A stretch of 64,000 nucleotides of DNA from Nocardioides albertanoniae (GCF_006716315.1 NZ_VFOV01000001.1:3426501-3490500), one strand, 5' to 3'; shown: positions 25,425-34,743, counted from the first letter of the stretch. Numbers and translations are program-made. Notes: a model not told the origin generated them from the sequence alone.

Positions 25425-26315
25425 TCAGTCGTCGAGACCGAGGAGGAAGGCCGGGTTGTCGCAGAACACCTGCCGCAGCGACTTCTCGTCGAGCCCGAGG
25501 TCGAGCAACGCGGTGGCCACCCGGATGAAGGCGTCGACCGGCATCGGCCGGCCGTCCTGCCCCAGGTCGGAGGCGATCACGGTGCGCTCGGGACCGATCT
25601 GCTCGATCCAGTCGAGGAGCAGCGCCGGGTCCCACTTCTTGGAGCCCTCCGGGTCGTACATCCCGGCCTCGTGCTCGACATAGGCCCCCAGCGCGACAAG
25701 CTCCCGGCACTGATCTGGCTCGGCGCCGATGACGAAGTTCGGGTGGTTGATCACCATCTTGGAGATGCCCTTCGCCTCTGCCTCGGTGAACAGCTGCTTG
25801 ATCGAGGCCGCCTCCATGTGACCGCCGCTGAGCATCGCGTTCGACTCCTCGATCAGGTCGAGGACCTCGAAGACCTCGGGCACGAGCTCGCCGTTCTCCT
25901 GGTGGATGTCGACCCGGCTGGAGGGCACCTCGACGGTCGCCGTCGGGAAGCCGCTGCCCTCGGGGTGGCAGTCGATGTGGCGCCCCGAGGAGAAGGTCGG
26001 GAACCAGACGGCGCGCCCACCCATCCGCAGGCACATCGCCACCGCACCGGGGTTGATGCCACCCACCTGGCTGTTCAGCGCGATTCCACCGAACACGGGC
26101 GTGCTGCTCCCCGCGAGCTGGTCCGTCATCGCCAGCAGATCCATCACGGTGTTGTGGTGGTGCGACTTCACCAGCACCCCCCGCATGCCCAGTCGCTCGG
26201 CGTCCTTCGCCGCTTCGACATGGTCGAAACGCCGTGGGAACGGGTTCGGCCCGGAGTGGCAGTGCAGGTCGACGCATCCGTTCAGCAGCCGTGTGACGGC
26301 CAGCGAGTCACTCAC
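25425..26315 (-). CDS. DUF6282-type amidohydrolase-like protein
   Basis: 296 residues. It starts with a metal-dependent-hydrolase pattern, NGCVDLHCHSGPNPFPRRFD, then VLVKSHHHNTVMD, VINHPNFVIG and a terminal Asp block TVIASDLGQDGRPMP. This matches a TIM-barrel amidohydrolase-like site (HxH, H, H, D). I assign it to the DUF6282-like group from memory. It is the first gene of the eight-gene minus-strand operon and should hydrolyse an amide, ester or lactone, or decarboxylate the substrate. The start at 26315 lies 187 nt from the divergent IclR gene, and that gap must hold the operon promoter. Confidence 0.75.
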   Translation of the reverse strand: MSDSLAVTRLLNGCVDLHCHSGPNPFPRRFDHVEAAKDAERLGMRGVLVKSHHHNTVMDLLAMTDQLAGSSTPVFGGIALNSQVGGINPGAVAMCLRMGGRAVWFPTFSSGRHIDCHPEGSGFPTATVEVPSSRVDIHQENGELVPEVFEVLDLIEESNAMLSGGHMEAASIKQLFTEAEAKGISKMVINHPNFVIGAEPDQCRELVALGAYVEHEAGMYDPEGSKKWDPALLLDWIEQIGPERTVIASDLGQDGRPMPVDAFIRVATALLDLGLDEKSLRQVFCDNPAFLLGLDD

Positions 26316-26386
26316 GGTGAGCTCCAGTCTCTCGTTGAATGTGTTCGCATAGCAGACTCCATGTTCGTGATACGGTCTGTCAAGAC

Positions 26387-26400
26387 GTGACGCTCATCAC
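26387..26400. promoter_or_regulatory. Candidate IclR-family operator between divergent operons
   Basis: GTGACGCTCATCAC is an imperfect palindrome (outer arms GTGA/TCAC) in the 187-bp divergent promoter region. Several AT-rich stretches nearby (GTTATACGAACTATG at about 26477-26491, ATGTTCGTGATACGG at 26361-26375) could be promoter elements. IclR regulators usually bind such dyads next to their own gene. Confidence 0.4.
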
Positions 26401-26502
26401 TTTCGTTTGCTACGATGCGTCGCGAACCGCGAAGAATGTCCGGTCGGGACGCGACTAGGCAGTTATAGTGTGTGCGTTATACGAACTATGTGTCTCACGG
26501 AA

Positions 26503-27297
26503 ATGGATATGCCCATGCATAACGAGCAGCCTGATCTCCCGAAGAGCGGCCGCGACCAGGACATCCAGGCCGTGACCCGGACCGCCCAGATACTTGGCCT
26601 GTTCTCCCCCGAACGGCCCGAGCTGTCGGTGGCCGACGCGACCGAGCTGCTCGGCCTGAACCGCACCACGGTGCACCGTTACTTCAGCTCGATGATCCGA
26701 TCGGGCCTGCTCGAGCGGATCGAGCAGTCCGCGTCCGTACGCCCGGGCCGCTCACTGCTCCAGCTGGGCGCGTTCGCGCTGGGACAACGACGCATCCTGC
26801 TGCACGCACCCACCTACCTCCGGGAACTGGCTCGAGAGGTGGAGGTCAGCACCGTGCTGTCCCTGTGGGGATCGTCGGGTCCGGTCATCTCGCTGGTCGA
26901 GGAGGATGCCAACCACGCCACCTTGGTCACAGTGCGGGTGGGCACACAGCTGTCCTTGACGTCGTCCCAGGCCAAGGTGTTTCTTGCCTTCCTTCCCGAC
27001 CAGCTCGCCGCCGAAAGACTCACCGGCGCCCTGCCCGAGCAGCAGCGCAACGAGGTCCGCGAGCAGATCCAGACCGTGCGGGAGGTCGGCATCAGCAGCG
27101 ACGTCAGCCACCGCGGTATCTGCATCATCGCGGCGCCCGTGTTCGACGAACGCGGACTGTGTGCCGCCGTCGCTGCCATCGGGACCGAGCGCATGCTTCC
27201 GGACTCGCTCGACTCCCGCCAGGCCCTGGCCGTCAAGACGACATGCCAGCGGCTGACCAAGGAGATGGGCGGCACATGGCCGTCCGAGGTCGCCTGA
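26503..27297 (+). CDS. IclR-family transcriptional regulator of the catabolic cluster
   Basis: 264 residues from ATG 26503 (MDMPMHNEQPDLP). The frame is open from 26407 but the extra residues do not fit the family, and ATGs at 26509 or 26515 are equally possible. N-terminal winged HTH: VTRTAQILGLFSPERPELSVADATELLGLNRTTVHRYF. C-terminal GAF-like effector domain with SSQAKVFLAFLPDQ and CIIAAPVFDERGLCAAVAAIG. Such regulators sense a pathway metabolite, often an aromatic or organic acid. Its gene heads the plus-strand operon and is divergent from the eight-gene operon, so it probably controls both. The gap to the ABC ATPase is 61 nt. Confidence 0.9.
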   Translation: MDMPMHNEQPDLPKSGRDQDIQAVTRTAQILGLFSPERPELSVADATELLGLNRTTVHRYFSSMIRSGLLERIEQSASVRPGRSLLQLGAFALGQRRILLHAPTYLRELAREVEVSTVLSLWGSSGPVISLVEEDANHATLVTVRVGTQLSLTSSQAKVFLAFLPDQLAAERLTGALPEQQRNEVREQIQTVREVGISSDVSHRGICIIAAPVFDERGLCAAVAAIGTERMLPDSLDSRQALAVKTTCQRLTKEMGGTWPSEVA

Positions 27298-27358
27298 CAT
27301 CCGTAGACCATCAGCGCCGGGCAGACGTCCTGCGCCAACGATCGTGAGGACAATGCCC

Positions 27359-28159
27359 ATGCCCACCCCGCTCCACGCCCCCACCGACCAGGAGTGCGCG
27401 ATCCGGCTGGACTCGCTCTCCATGCGCTACACGACCAAGAGCGGTGGAACAGTCCAGGCACTCGACGACGTGTCCCTCACCGTCGGGGAAGGAGAGTTCG
27501 TCGCGATCGTCGGCCCCAGCGGCTGCGGTAAGAGCACGCTGCTGCGGATCATCATGGGCCTCACCCGCCAGACCTCGGGCAACGTGGACTTCGGCGTCAG
27601 CGCGGAGACCCACCGCAACCAGCTGGGCATGGTCTTCCAACAGCCGCTCCTCCTCCCCTGGCGAACGGTGTTGAAGAACCTGCTGCTGTCCCCCGACCTC
27701 CACGGCCAGAAGGACGCGGCCACCCTCGACAGGGCCCGGACGCTGCTGGGCATGCTCGGCCTCGAGGAGTTCAGCGAGCGCTACCCCAACGAGCTGTCCG
27801 GCGGCATGCAACAACGGGTCGGCATCGGCCGGGCGCTCATGCACGATCCAAGGATCCTGTTGATGGACGAGCCCTTCGGGGCCCTCGACGCCATGACGCG
27901 CGACCAGATGGGACTCGACCTGCTCGACATCTGGGGCCAGGACCGCAAGACCGTGCTCTTCGTGACGCACAGCATCCCCGAGGCAGTCCTGCTCGCCGAC
28001 CGTGTGGTCGTGATGACTCCTCGGCCCGGGCGCCTGGCCGACGTGGTCTCCGTACCTCTGCCCAGGCCGCGACGCCTGGAGAACATCAACACCACCGAGT
28101 TCGGCGAGGTGGTCATGCGGATCCGCAAGCTCCTCGACTCCGAGCACAGCGCCCACTAG
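27359..28159 (+). CDS. ABC transporter ATP-binding protein (SsuB/TauB type)
   Basis: 266 residues from ATG 27359, chosen because GAGGA ends 8 nt upstream. ATG 27353 and GTG 27344 are alternative starts. Complete ABC ATPase motifs: Walker A GPSGCGKST, Q-loop VFQQPLLLPWRTV, signature LSGGMQQRVGIGRA, Walker B ILLMDEPFGALDAMT, H-loop VTHSIPEAV. The spacing is that of nitrate/taurine/aliphatic-sulfonate importers. It energises the permease encoded 25 nt downstream, with the substrate-binding protein in the divergent operon. Confidence 0.92.
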   Translation: MPTPLHAPTDQECAIRLDSLSMRYTTKSGGTVQALDDVSLTVGEGEFVAIVGPSGCGKSTLLRIIMGLTRQTSGNVDFGVSAETHRNQLGMVFQQPLLLPWRTVLKNLLLSPDLHGQKDAATLDRARTLLGMLGLEEFSERYPNELSGGMQQRVGIGRALMHDPRILLMDEPFGALDAMTRDQMGLDLLDIWGQDRKTVLFVTHSIPEAVLLADRVVVMTPRPGRLADVVSVPLPRPRRLENINTTEFGEVVMRIRKLLDSEHSAH

Positions 28160-28184
28160 TACGCGCACCACCCCAGGAGGATCG

Positions 28185-29087
28185 ATGCCCATACAGGCCA
28201 ACCCCGACCCGCACCACTCCGTGATCAGTTCTTCGAAGCCCGCCGACCGAGACGGCGGGGGATCGACCTCGGCTCCGAAGCAGCCGGCCGGCCCCTCACG
28301 CCTGCGCCGGCCGCGCCTGCCAGGGTTCGTCTACAGCGGGCTGCTGTTCTTGGGCCTGCTGGTCGTCTGGGAGATCACGGTCAAGCTCCTCGACGTCTCC
28401 GAGATCCTGGTCCCGCCGCCTACCGCGGTCGCCCAAGCTCTGGTTGACGGTCTCCGCGACGGGTCCATGCTCCCGCAGGCGGTCGTCACCCTCAAGGAGA
28501 TCGCGTTCGGGTTCGCACTCGCCGTCGTCACCGCGCTGCTCTCGGCGGTGCTGATCACCCAGTTCCGCATGGTGGAGCGGATGCTGTTCCCGCTTCTCGT
28601 GTTGACCCAGACCATTCCCAAGGTCGCTCTCGCTCCGCTGCTGATCGTGTGGTTCGGGATCGGTCTCAGCTCGAAGGTGCTGACCGTTGCGCTCATCGCA
28701 TTCTTCCCGCTCCTGATCAACGCCATCTTGGGCTTCCGCTCGGCCGCGAACGAACAGGTCGAGATGCTCCGCTCCTTCGGGGCAACGCGTCTCCAGGTGA
28801 TGCGTCACCTGCAGGTGCCGTCCGCCCTCCCGCATATCTTCGCCGGGCTCGAGGTAGCTGCGATCATGGCCGTCACCGGTGCCGTGGTGGCGGAGTTCGT
28901 CGGGAGCTCGGAAGGACTCGGCTACCTGCTGCAGGCGAGCAACTTCAACCTCGATGTCGCCACCACGTTCGCCGTGATCGTGCTGCTGTCCGCCATCGGG
29001 ATCGCGCTGCACGCCGTCGTCGTGCGCATCGGCAAATGGCTGGTGTTCTGGACGGACACCCCGACGAACGCGACGAAGGAGGTCTGA
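28185..29087 (+). CDS. ABC transporter permease (SsuC/TauC type)
   Basis: 300 residues from ATG 28185, preceded by AGGAGG. About six membrane helices start at PGFVYSGLLFLGLLVVWEI, after a ~45-residue cytoplasmic N-terminus rich in Ser/Pro. The conserved EAA coupling loop appears as EMLRSFGATRLQVMRHLQVPSALPHIFAG. It forms the membrane pore of an importer with the ATPase upstream, probably as a homodimer. The short gap to the aldolase (29089) puts all four plus-strand genes in one transcript. Confidence 0.92.
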   Translation: MPIQANPDPHHSVISSSKPADRDGGGSTSAPKQPAGPSRLRRPRLPGFVYSGLLFLGLLVVWEITVKLLDVSEILVPPPTAVAQALVDGLRDGSMLPQAVVTLKEIAFGFALAVVTALLSAVLITQFRMVERMLFPLLVLTQTIPKVALAPLLIVWFGIGLSSKVLTVALIAFFPLLINAILGFRSAANEQVEMLRSFGATRLQVMRHLQVPSALPHIFAGLEVAAIMAVTGAVVAEFVGSSEGLGYLLQASNFNLDVATTFAVIVLLSAIGIALHAVVVRIGKWLVFWTDTPTNATKEV

Positions 29088-29088
29088 G

Positions 29089-29847
29089 GTGTCGCTGAGG
29101 ACAAAGGGCGAGACCGGCGACGCGCTCGGCACCTGGGTGAAGCTTCCGGACCCGGAGAGCGTCGAGATCATGGCCCACGCCGGCTTCGACTTCGTGGTCA
29201 TCGACCTCGAGCACACGGCCATGGACCTGCGCGCGGTGTCTACTCATGTCGCGATGGCGCGGTCGCTCGCCGTGGACCCGCTCGTCAGGGTGCCCGACCA
29301 CGGCCACAGCGCGATCCAGCGAGTGCTGGACGCCGGGGCGGCCGGGGTCGTGGTGCCTCACGTCGACACGGTCGCCCAGGCGGAGGCGGCTGTCCGCTCG
29401 ACACGCTTTCCCCCGTGGGGCACCCGAGGTTCCGGCGGGACGAGCCGCGCCGGCCGCTGGGGAACCCTGCCCCGAGACGAGTACCTCGACTTCGGCAACA
29501 ACGGCGCATTGTGCGTCGTACAGCTGGAGAGCAGGCAGGGTATCGAGAACACCGCAGGCATCCTCGCGGTCGACGGGATCGACTCGGTGTTCGTCGGTGC
29601 GGCGGATCTGTCGATGGAGATGGGCGTCCCGGCCAGCGACGCGCAGGTCCAGGACCTGATCACCCACGCGCTGGAGGCGGCCTCTGATGCAGGTCGCTCC
29701 ATCGGTACGGCGGCCGGCACCAGCGAACAGGGTCTGGCCGCCCTGGCCCGGGGTTTCGACTACGTCGTGGTCAGCAACGACACCTCGATCCTGGCAAACG
29801 GGGCACGGCAGATCGTCAACGCCGTATACCCAGATCAGGCGGGCTGA
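29089..29847 (+). CDS. HpcH/HpaI-type aldolase/citrate lyase family protein
   Basis: 252 residues from GTG 29089, 1 nt after the permease stop. TIM-barrel class II pyruvate aldolase pattern: DFVVIDLEHTAMD (active His), PLVRVPDHG (carboxylate-binding Arg), VVQLESRQGIEN (metal Glu) and VGAADLSMEMG (metal Asp). The substrate loop reads FPPWGTRGSGG, near the consensus PPxGxRG. It would cleave or condense a 4-hydroxy-2-oxoacid, giving pyruvate and an aldehyde. The last 13 bases overlap the 3' end of smc on the opposite strand. It ends the IclR-ABC operon. Confidence 0.88.
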   Translation: MSLRTKGETGDALGTWVKLPDPESVEIMAHAGFDFVVIDLEHTAMDLRAVSTHVAMARSLAVDPLVRVPDHGHSAIQRVLDAGAAGVVVPHVDTVAQAEAAVRSTRFPPWGTRGSGGTSRAGRWGTLPRDEYLDFGNNGALCVVQLESRQGIENTAGILAVDGIDSVFVGAADLSMEMGVPASDAQVQDLITHALEAASDAGRSIGTAAGTSEQGLAALARGFDYVVVSNDTSILANGARQIVNAVYPDQAG

Positions 29848-32800
29848 GCGTCCCTCAGCCGCTGCGAGATGACGGTGGTGACGCCGTCGCCGCGCATGGT
29901 GACGCCGTAGAGGGCGTCGCCGACCTCCATGGTGCGCTTCTGGTGGGTGATGACCATCAGCTGGGAGTTCTCGCGCAGCTCCTCGTAGATCTCCAGGAGG
30001 CGGCCGAGGTTGGTGTCGTCGAGCGCGGCCTCGACCTCGTCGAGGATGTAGAAGGGCGAGGGGCGCGCCTTGAACAGGGAGACCAGGAAGGCGACCGCGA
30101 CCAGCGACCGCTCGCCGCCGGAGAGCAGCGAGAGGCGCTTGACCTTCTTGCCTGGCGGGCGCGCCTCGACCTCGATGCCGGTGGTGAGCATGTTGGCCGG
30201 GTCGGTGAGCACGAGCTTGCCCTCACCACCCGGGAAGAGCCGGGCGAAAACGTGGTCGAAGGCGACGCGTACGTCTTCCCAGGCCTCGGTGAAGACCTGC
30301 TCGACGCGGTTGTCGACCTCCTTGACGATGTCGAGGAGGTCCTTGCGGGTCTGCTTGAGGTCTTCGAGCTGCTCGGTGAGGAACTTGTGACGCTCCTCCA
30401 TCGCCGCGAACTCCTCCAGGGCCAGCGGGTTCACCTTGCCCAGAGCGCGCAGGTTCTTCTCCGCGATCTTGAGCCGCTTGGCCTGCTCGGCACGGACGTA
30501 CGGGATCGGCTCGACCTCGTTGCCGTCCTGGTCGGGGTGCTGCGGCACCATCTGGTCGGGGCCGTAGTCCTTGACGATCGCGTCGGCGTCGAGGCCGAGC
30601 TCCTCGAGGATCCGCTCCTCCATCTGCTCGATGCGCATCCGCTGCTGGGTGCGGGCCATCTCGTCGCGATGGACGGAGTTGACCAGCTCCTCGAGCTCCT
30701 TGCCCAGGTTGCGCAGCATCGAGCGGCACTCGCGCAGCGCCTGCTCGCGCCCGGCGCGGGACTCCTCGATCTCGGTGCGGGCCCGGGCAGCCTTCTGCAC
30801 CGAGACCTCCAGGCGCTCCAGCGCGTACGCCACCGCGGTCCCGACCGCTCTCGCGGCCTCGCCCTCGCGGCGCATCTGCTCACGACGGGCGGCGGCCTTG
30901 GCACGCTGCTCCCGCTCCTGCCGGGCCGCCCGGAGCAGCCCTTCGGCACGACCTGCCAGCGCGCGGGCGCGCTCCTCGGAGGTACGCAGCGCCAACCGCG
31001 CGTCCATCTCGCGCTGTCGCGCGTCGCGGGCGGCCTGGGCCAGCCCGTCGCGGGCGCTCACGTCGGGCTCGTCCTCGGGATCCTCCTCGGCCATCGCCAG
31101 CCGCTCCTCGAGCTCGGCGAGCCCGGCGACGGCGCTCTCGCGCGCCTCCTGAGCCTGCTCGACGGCAGCCAGCAGCCGCTCGGCCTCGCCGCGCGCCGCA
31201 CGGGACTGGGCGCCGAACTGGCCGAGCTCCTCGGCCACCGCAGCGAGCGTCGCGTCGGACTCGTGCAGCTTGGCCAGCGCGACGTCGACCCGCTTCTGAG
31301 CGGCCAGCCGCTCTGCCTCCAGCCTGGAGGTCTCGAAGGTGGCCCGCTCGGAGACCGCGTGGGCCTCGGCGAGCTGGGCGGTGGCCTCGTCGACCGCGGC
31401 CTGCACCTCGAGCAGGCTGGGTACGCTCGAGGAACCGCCGGCGGCGAAGTGGGCGCCGATCAGATCGCCCTCGCGGGTCACCGCGGTGAGCTCGGGATCG
31501 TCGGTGACGAGCGACCGGGCGGCGGCGAGGTCCTCGACCACCGCGACCTTGTCGAGCAGCCGCGCCACCGCGGGCCGCAGCACCGGCTGGCACTCCACCA
31601 CGTCCAGGGCGTACGCAGCCCCAGCAGGCAGCGACGGCCAGCCGCCGGTCTCCTCGGACGTTCCGCCCAGGAGCAGCCCGGCGCGGCCGAGGTCCTCGGT
31701 CTTGAGATGTTCGATCGCCCCGACCGCACGCTCGGCGGACTCGACGACGACCGCATCCGACGCGGTCCCGAGGGCCGCAGCCACCGCGGCCTCGTAGCCC
31801 GAGCGCACCGCGAGCAGCGCAGCGACCGACCCCAGCACCCCGGGCAGGTCCGAGCCGAGCAGCGCACCGGCGCCGTCCTTGCGGTTCAGACCCATCTCCA
31901 GGGCGTCCTTGCGGGCCGCCAGCGTCGAGCGGTCCCGGTCGGCCTGTGACGCCTCGGCCTGCAGCTTGCCCAGCCGCTCCTCGATGTCCTCCAGCCCGGC
32001 GGCAGCGGCCTCGTGCTCAGCGTCGAGGCCCTCCTCTCCCGCGTCCAGCCCGGCGACCTTGGTCTCCAGGGCGGTGAAGTCGCGCTGGGCCCGCTCGGCG
32101 CGTGCCAGCGCCTCCTCGCGCGCAGAGGTCAACCGCCCGACCTCGTCGTCGGCGGCAGCGGCCCGCGACTTGAGCGCGTTGACCTGGCCGGTCAACCGGG
32201 CCAGCCCTTCTCGACGGTCGGCGGCGGCGCGCTCGAGGCCCTTGACCCGACGCTCCTCCTCGGCCGCGGCATCCTCCGCCTCCTTGCGAGACTCGACCGC
32301 CTCCTCGAGGGAGTAGCGGAGCTCCTCCACCTCGGCGTCGGCGGTCTCCTCCTGCTCGCGGGCCACCTCGGCCTGGGCCTCGAGCTCCTCGGGGTCACGC
32401 CCCTGGCGCACCTCCAGGTCCTCGGAGCCGGCCGCGTTGCGGACCCGCTCGGAGGCCAGCGACTGGGTGCCGCGCAGCCGCTCGCGCAGCGAGTTCAGCG
32501 CGAACCAGGTCTCCTGCGCGGCGGCCAGCGCCGGCAGATCCTCGCGCAGCGCGGCCTCGAGCACCGCCTCCTGCTCACGGCCCTCCGCGATGGTCTCCTC
32601 GACCTCGGCCCGACGGGCCAGCAGCGCGCCCTCGTCGGCGAGCTCCTTGTCGAGCTCGGTCCTCGCGGTGACCAGGTCGTCGGCGTAGATGCGGGCCTTG
32701 GCGTCGCGTACGTCCATCTGCACCGTCTGCGCCTGCCGGGCGACCTCGGCCTGGCGGCCGAGCGGCTTGAGCTGGCGGCGGATCTCGACGAGCAGGTCCT

Positions 32801-33374
32801 GGAGCCGGTCCAGGTTGACCTGCGTGGAGTCGAGCTTGCGCAGCGCCTTCTCCTTGCGCTTGCGGTGCTTGAGAACGCCGGCAGCCTCCTCGATGAAGCC
32901 GCGGCGGTCCTCCGGGGTGGCGCGCAGGATCGTGTCGAGCTGGCCCTGGCCGACGATGACGTGCATCTCGCGGCCGATGCCGGAGTCCGAGAGCAGGTCC
33001 TGGACGTCGAGCAGCCGGCACGGACTGCCATTGATGGCGTACTCCGAGCCGCCGTTGCGGAACATCGTGCGCGAGATGGTGACCTCGGCGTACTCGATCG
33101 GCAGCGCACCGTCGGAGTTGTCGATCGTCAGCGCGACCTCCGCGCGGCCGAGCGGAGCGCGCCCGGCGGTGCCGGCGAAGATGACGTCCTCCATCTTGCC
33201 GCCGCGCAGGCTCTTGGCCCCCTGCTCACCCATGACCCAGGCAAGCGCGTCGACGACGTTGGACTTGCCCGATCCGTTGGGGCCGACGATGCAGGTGATC
33301 CCGGGTTCGAGCTCGAGGGTCGTCGCGGAGGCGAAGGACTTGAAACCCTTCAGCGTCAGACGCTTGAGGTACAT
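29835..33374 (-). CDS. smc: Chromosome segregation ATPase SMC
   Basis: 1179 residues, standard length, with a GGGGGAGAA ribosome binding site before ATG 33374. Walker A GPNGSGKSNVVDA near residue 35, two long coiled-coil arms (~170-500 and ~670-1000), a hinge at about 510-650, the ABC signature LSGGERSLVAVAFL and Walker B FYILDEVEAALDDTN at the C-terminus. SMC with ScpA/ScpB condenses and resolves sister chromosomes. In many actinobacteria smc lies directly downstream of mutM/rnc; here 10 kb of glycan genes lie between them. Confidence 0.97.
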   Translation of the reverse strand: MYLKRLTLKGFKSFASATTLELEPGITCIVGPNGSGKSNVVDALAWVMGEQGAKSLRGGKMEDVIFAGTAGRAPLGRAEVALTIDNSDGALPIEYAEVTISRTMFRNGGSEYAINGSPCRLLDVQDLLSDSGIGREMHVIVGQGQLDTILRATPEDRRGFIEEAAGVLKHRKRKEKALRKLDSTQVNLDRLQDLLVEIRRQLKPLGRQAEVARQAQTVQMDVRDAKARIYADDLVTARTELDKELADEGALLARRAEVEETIAEGREQEAVLEAALREDLPALAAAQETWFALNSLRERLRGTQSLASERVRNAAGSEDLEVRQGRDPEELEAQAEVAREQEETADAEVEELRYSLEEAVESRKEAEDAAAEEERRVKGLERAAADRREGLARLTGQVNALKSRAAAADDEVGRLTSAREEALARAERAQRDFTALETKVAGLDAGEEGLDAEHEAAAAGLEDIEERLGKLQAEASQADRDRSTLAARKDALEMGLNRKDGAGALLGSDLPGVLGSVAALLAVRSGYEAAVAAALGTASDAVVVESAERAVGAIEHLKTEDLGRAGLLLGGTSEETGGWPSLPAGAAYALDVVECQPVLRPAVARLLDKVAVVEDLAAARSLVTDDPELTAVTREGDLIGAHFAAGGSSSVPSLLEVQAAVDEATAQLAEAHAVSERATFETSRLEAERLAAQKRVDVALAKLHESDATLAAVAEELGQFGAQSRAARGEAERLLAAVEQAQEARESAVAGLAELEERLAMAEEDPEDEPDVSARDGLAQAARDARQREMDARLALRTSEERARALAGRAEGLLRAARQEREQRAKAAARREQMRREGEAARAVGTAVAYALERLEVSVQKAARARTEIEESRAGREQALRECRSMLRNLGKELEELVNSVHRDEMARTQQRMRIEQMEERILEELGLDADAIVKDYGPDQMVPQHPDQDGNEVEPIPYVRAEQAKRLKIAEKNLRALGKVNPLALEEFAAMEERHKFLTEQLEDLKQTRKDLLDIVKEVDNRVEQVFTEAWEDVRVAFDHVFARLFPGGEGKLVLTDPANMLTTGIEVEARPPGKKVKRLSLLSGGERSLVAVAFLVSLFKARPSPFYILDEVEAALDDTNLGRLLEIYEELRENSQLMVITHQKRTMEVGDALYGVTMRGDGVTTVISQRLRDAQPA

Positions 33375-33545
33375 CGACTTCTCCCCCGGCTCAGGACCAC
33401 GTGGTCGTACTCGGCTCGCAACACATCAGCGTGGCTGAGGTGAGTCAGCAAATCTAATCGTCGCTGCTCAGGGGAACCCCAGCGGGTCGAGGATAACCCG
33501 TCGGGCCTGTCGATCTGGGGACCTCGGCTCCCACGACAGTCGGAG

Positions 33546-34676
33546 TCAGAGCCCCAGCGTCTGCTTCACCCCGGTCCGCAGCTCCCGCAGGTGCGCATCC
33601 GCGGCCGTACGCAGGCCAGCGACCGCCTCGGGGTCCGGGACGATGCGGTCGGCGAACCTCTCGGCCAGGTCGGCGGCGGCGAAGTCGGAGACGTTCGCGT
33701 CCAGGCCGATCCGCTTCATGAAGTTACGGTTCTTGTTGGTCGGGATCATCACGATCGACGGCACCCCGTACATCGTGGCCACCACCGAGCCATGGAACTT
33801 CATGCTCGCGAGCGCCGTGCACTCCCCGATCGCCCGGGTGAGCTCGTCGAGGTCCTCGGTGTAGACGACCTCCTTGCCCGGGATGTCGAGATCGTCGGCG
33901 TTGGCCATGTCCCGGCGACCGACGTCCATGGTGCCCAGGATGAGATGACGTACGCGCCAACCCTCCGCAATCGCCTTGCCGGCCATCTCCTCCACGCGTG
34001 AGTAGTCGTCGGGCTCGTCCAGGTTGGGCCGGTAGCGGGTGACCACGCCGAGGATCGGCGCTCCCTCGGGCTTGGTCGCCGCAGGAAGATCCAGCGAGCA
34101 GACCATGTCCGGTGCGACCTTGATGTCCAGGTCCGCGGAGATGTTCGCCAGGGTCCAGTCGGCGGTCGGCCGGTCGCGCACGCCTATGAACTTCACGTTC
34201 GGGTGCTCGAGGAACCTCTTGTGCTTCTCGATGATGTGGGGCTTGATCTCGGTGTTGCGGTAGATCGGCACCCCGATGCCGACCACGAAGACGGGCTTGG
34301 CCAGCATCTTGTGGTTGAAGTAGCGGGGGTCGGCCTGCCACGGCTGCAGGATGTCCCCGCCGCCGATGAGAATGGCGTCCACCTCGTCGACGATCTCGGG
34401 CAGCGGCCGGTCGTAGTAGGGCTTGGTCATGTTGTCGGCGAGCACCCGCAGCTCGAACTCCTCGCCGAAGTACTGCTCATAGACCGACAGGAAGAGCTCG
34501 TCACCGTAGTTGCCGGCCCCGAAGAACCCGGCCAGCCCGATGACCGGCTTGCGGCCACGGCGCCGGCGGCGGGCCACCGCGGTCTTGATCTGCTCCTTGA
34601 GCGGGTCGGGCAGCCGGCGGGCCGCCGACCGGACGACCGGGTGGTGACGCAACGAGGACAGACGCATCGAGGACAA
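33546..34676 (-). CDS. Polysaccharide pyruvyl transferase-family protein
   Basis: 376 residues from TTG 34676, chosen because AGGAG ends 8 nt upstream. An ATG nine bases downstream (34667) is the alternative. The protein has a basic N-terminal region, then the GT-B-like PPT fold: IGLAGFFGAGNYGDELFL (the GxxNxGDE signature), DAILIGGGDILQPW, VFVVGIGVP, FIGVRDRPTADWT and ASMKFHGSVVATMYGVPSI with the conserved His. Family members attach pyruvate ketals to exopolysaccharides or secondary cell-wall polymers, and some have other glycan roles. It shares its promoter and leader with the acyltransferase at 39948-42005. Confidence 0.87.
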   Translation of the reverse strand: MSSMRLSSLRHHPVVRSAARRLPDPLKEQIKTAVARRRRRGRKPVIGLAGFFGAGNYGDELFLSVYEQYFGEEFELRVLADNMTKPYYDRPLPEIVDEVDAILIGGGDILQPWQADPRYFNHKMLAKPVFVVGIGVPIYRNTEIKPHIIEKHKRFLEHPNVKFIGVRDRPTADWTLANISADLDIKVAPDMVCSLDLPAATKPEGAPILGVVTRYRPNLDEPDDYSRVEEMAGKAIAEGWRVRHLILGTMDVGRRDMANADDLDIPGKEVVYTEDLDELTRAIGECTALASMKFHGSVVATMYGVPSIVMIPTNKNRNFMKRIGLDANVSDFAAADLAERFADRIVPDPEAVAGLRTAADAHLRELRTGVKQTLGL

Positions 34677-34719
34677 CGGAAAGGCTCCTGAGGATCGCGG
34701 GAACAGGACGCCGCAGCGC

Positions 34720-34743
34720 GGCGAACCGCGCGAGCGTAGCCAG
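34720..34743 (-). promoter_or_regulatory. Shared promoter/leader element, copy 1
   Basis: A 24-nt block identical to 42044-42067. On the minus strand it contains TACGCT, a good -10 box (34733-34738), followed by CGCGCGGTTCGCC. About 20-35 nt further downstream both copies again share CGATC-CTCAGGAGC, which ends in the ribosome binding site, and both then start with a TTG-TCC-type codon pair. The two promoters and 5' leaders therefore look duplicated or co-regulated. Confidence 0.55.
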
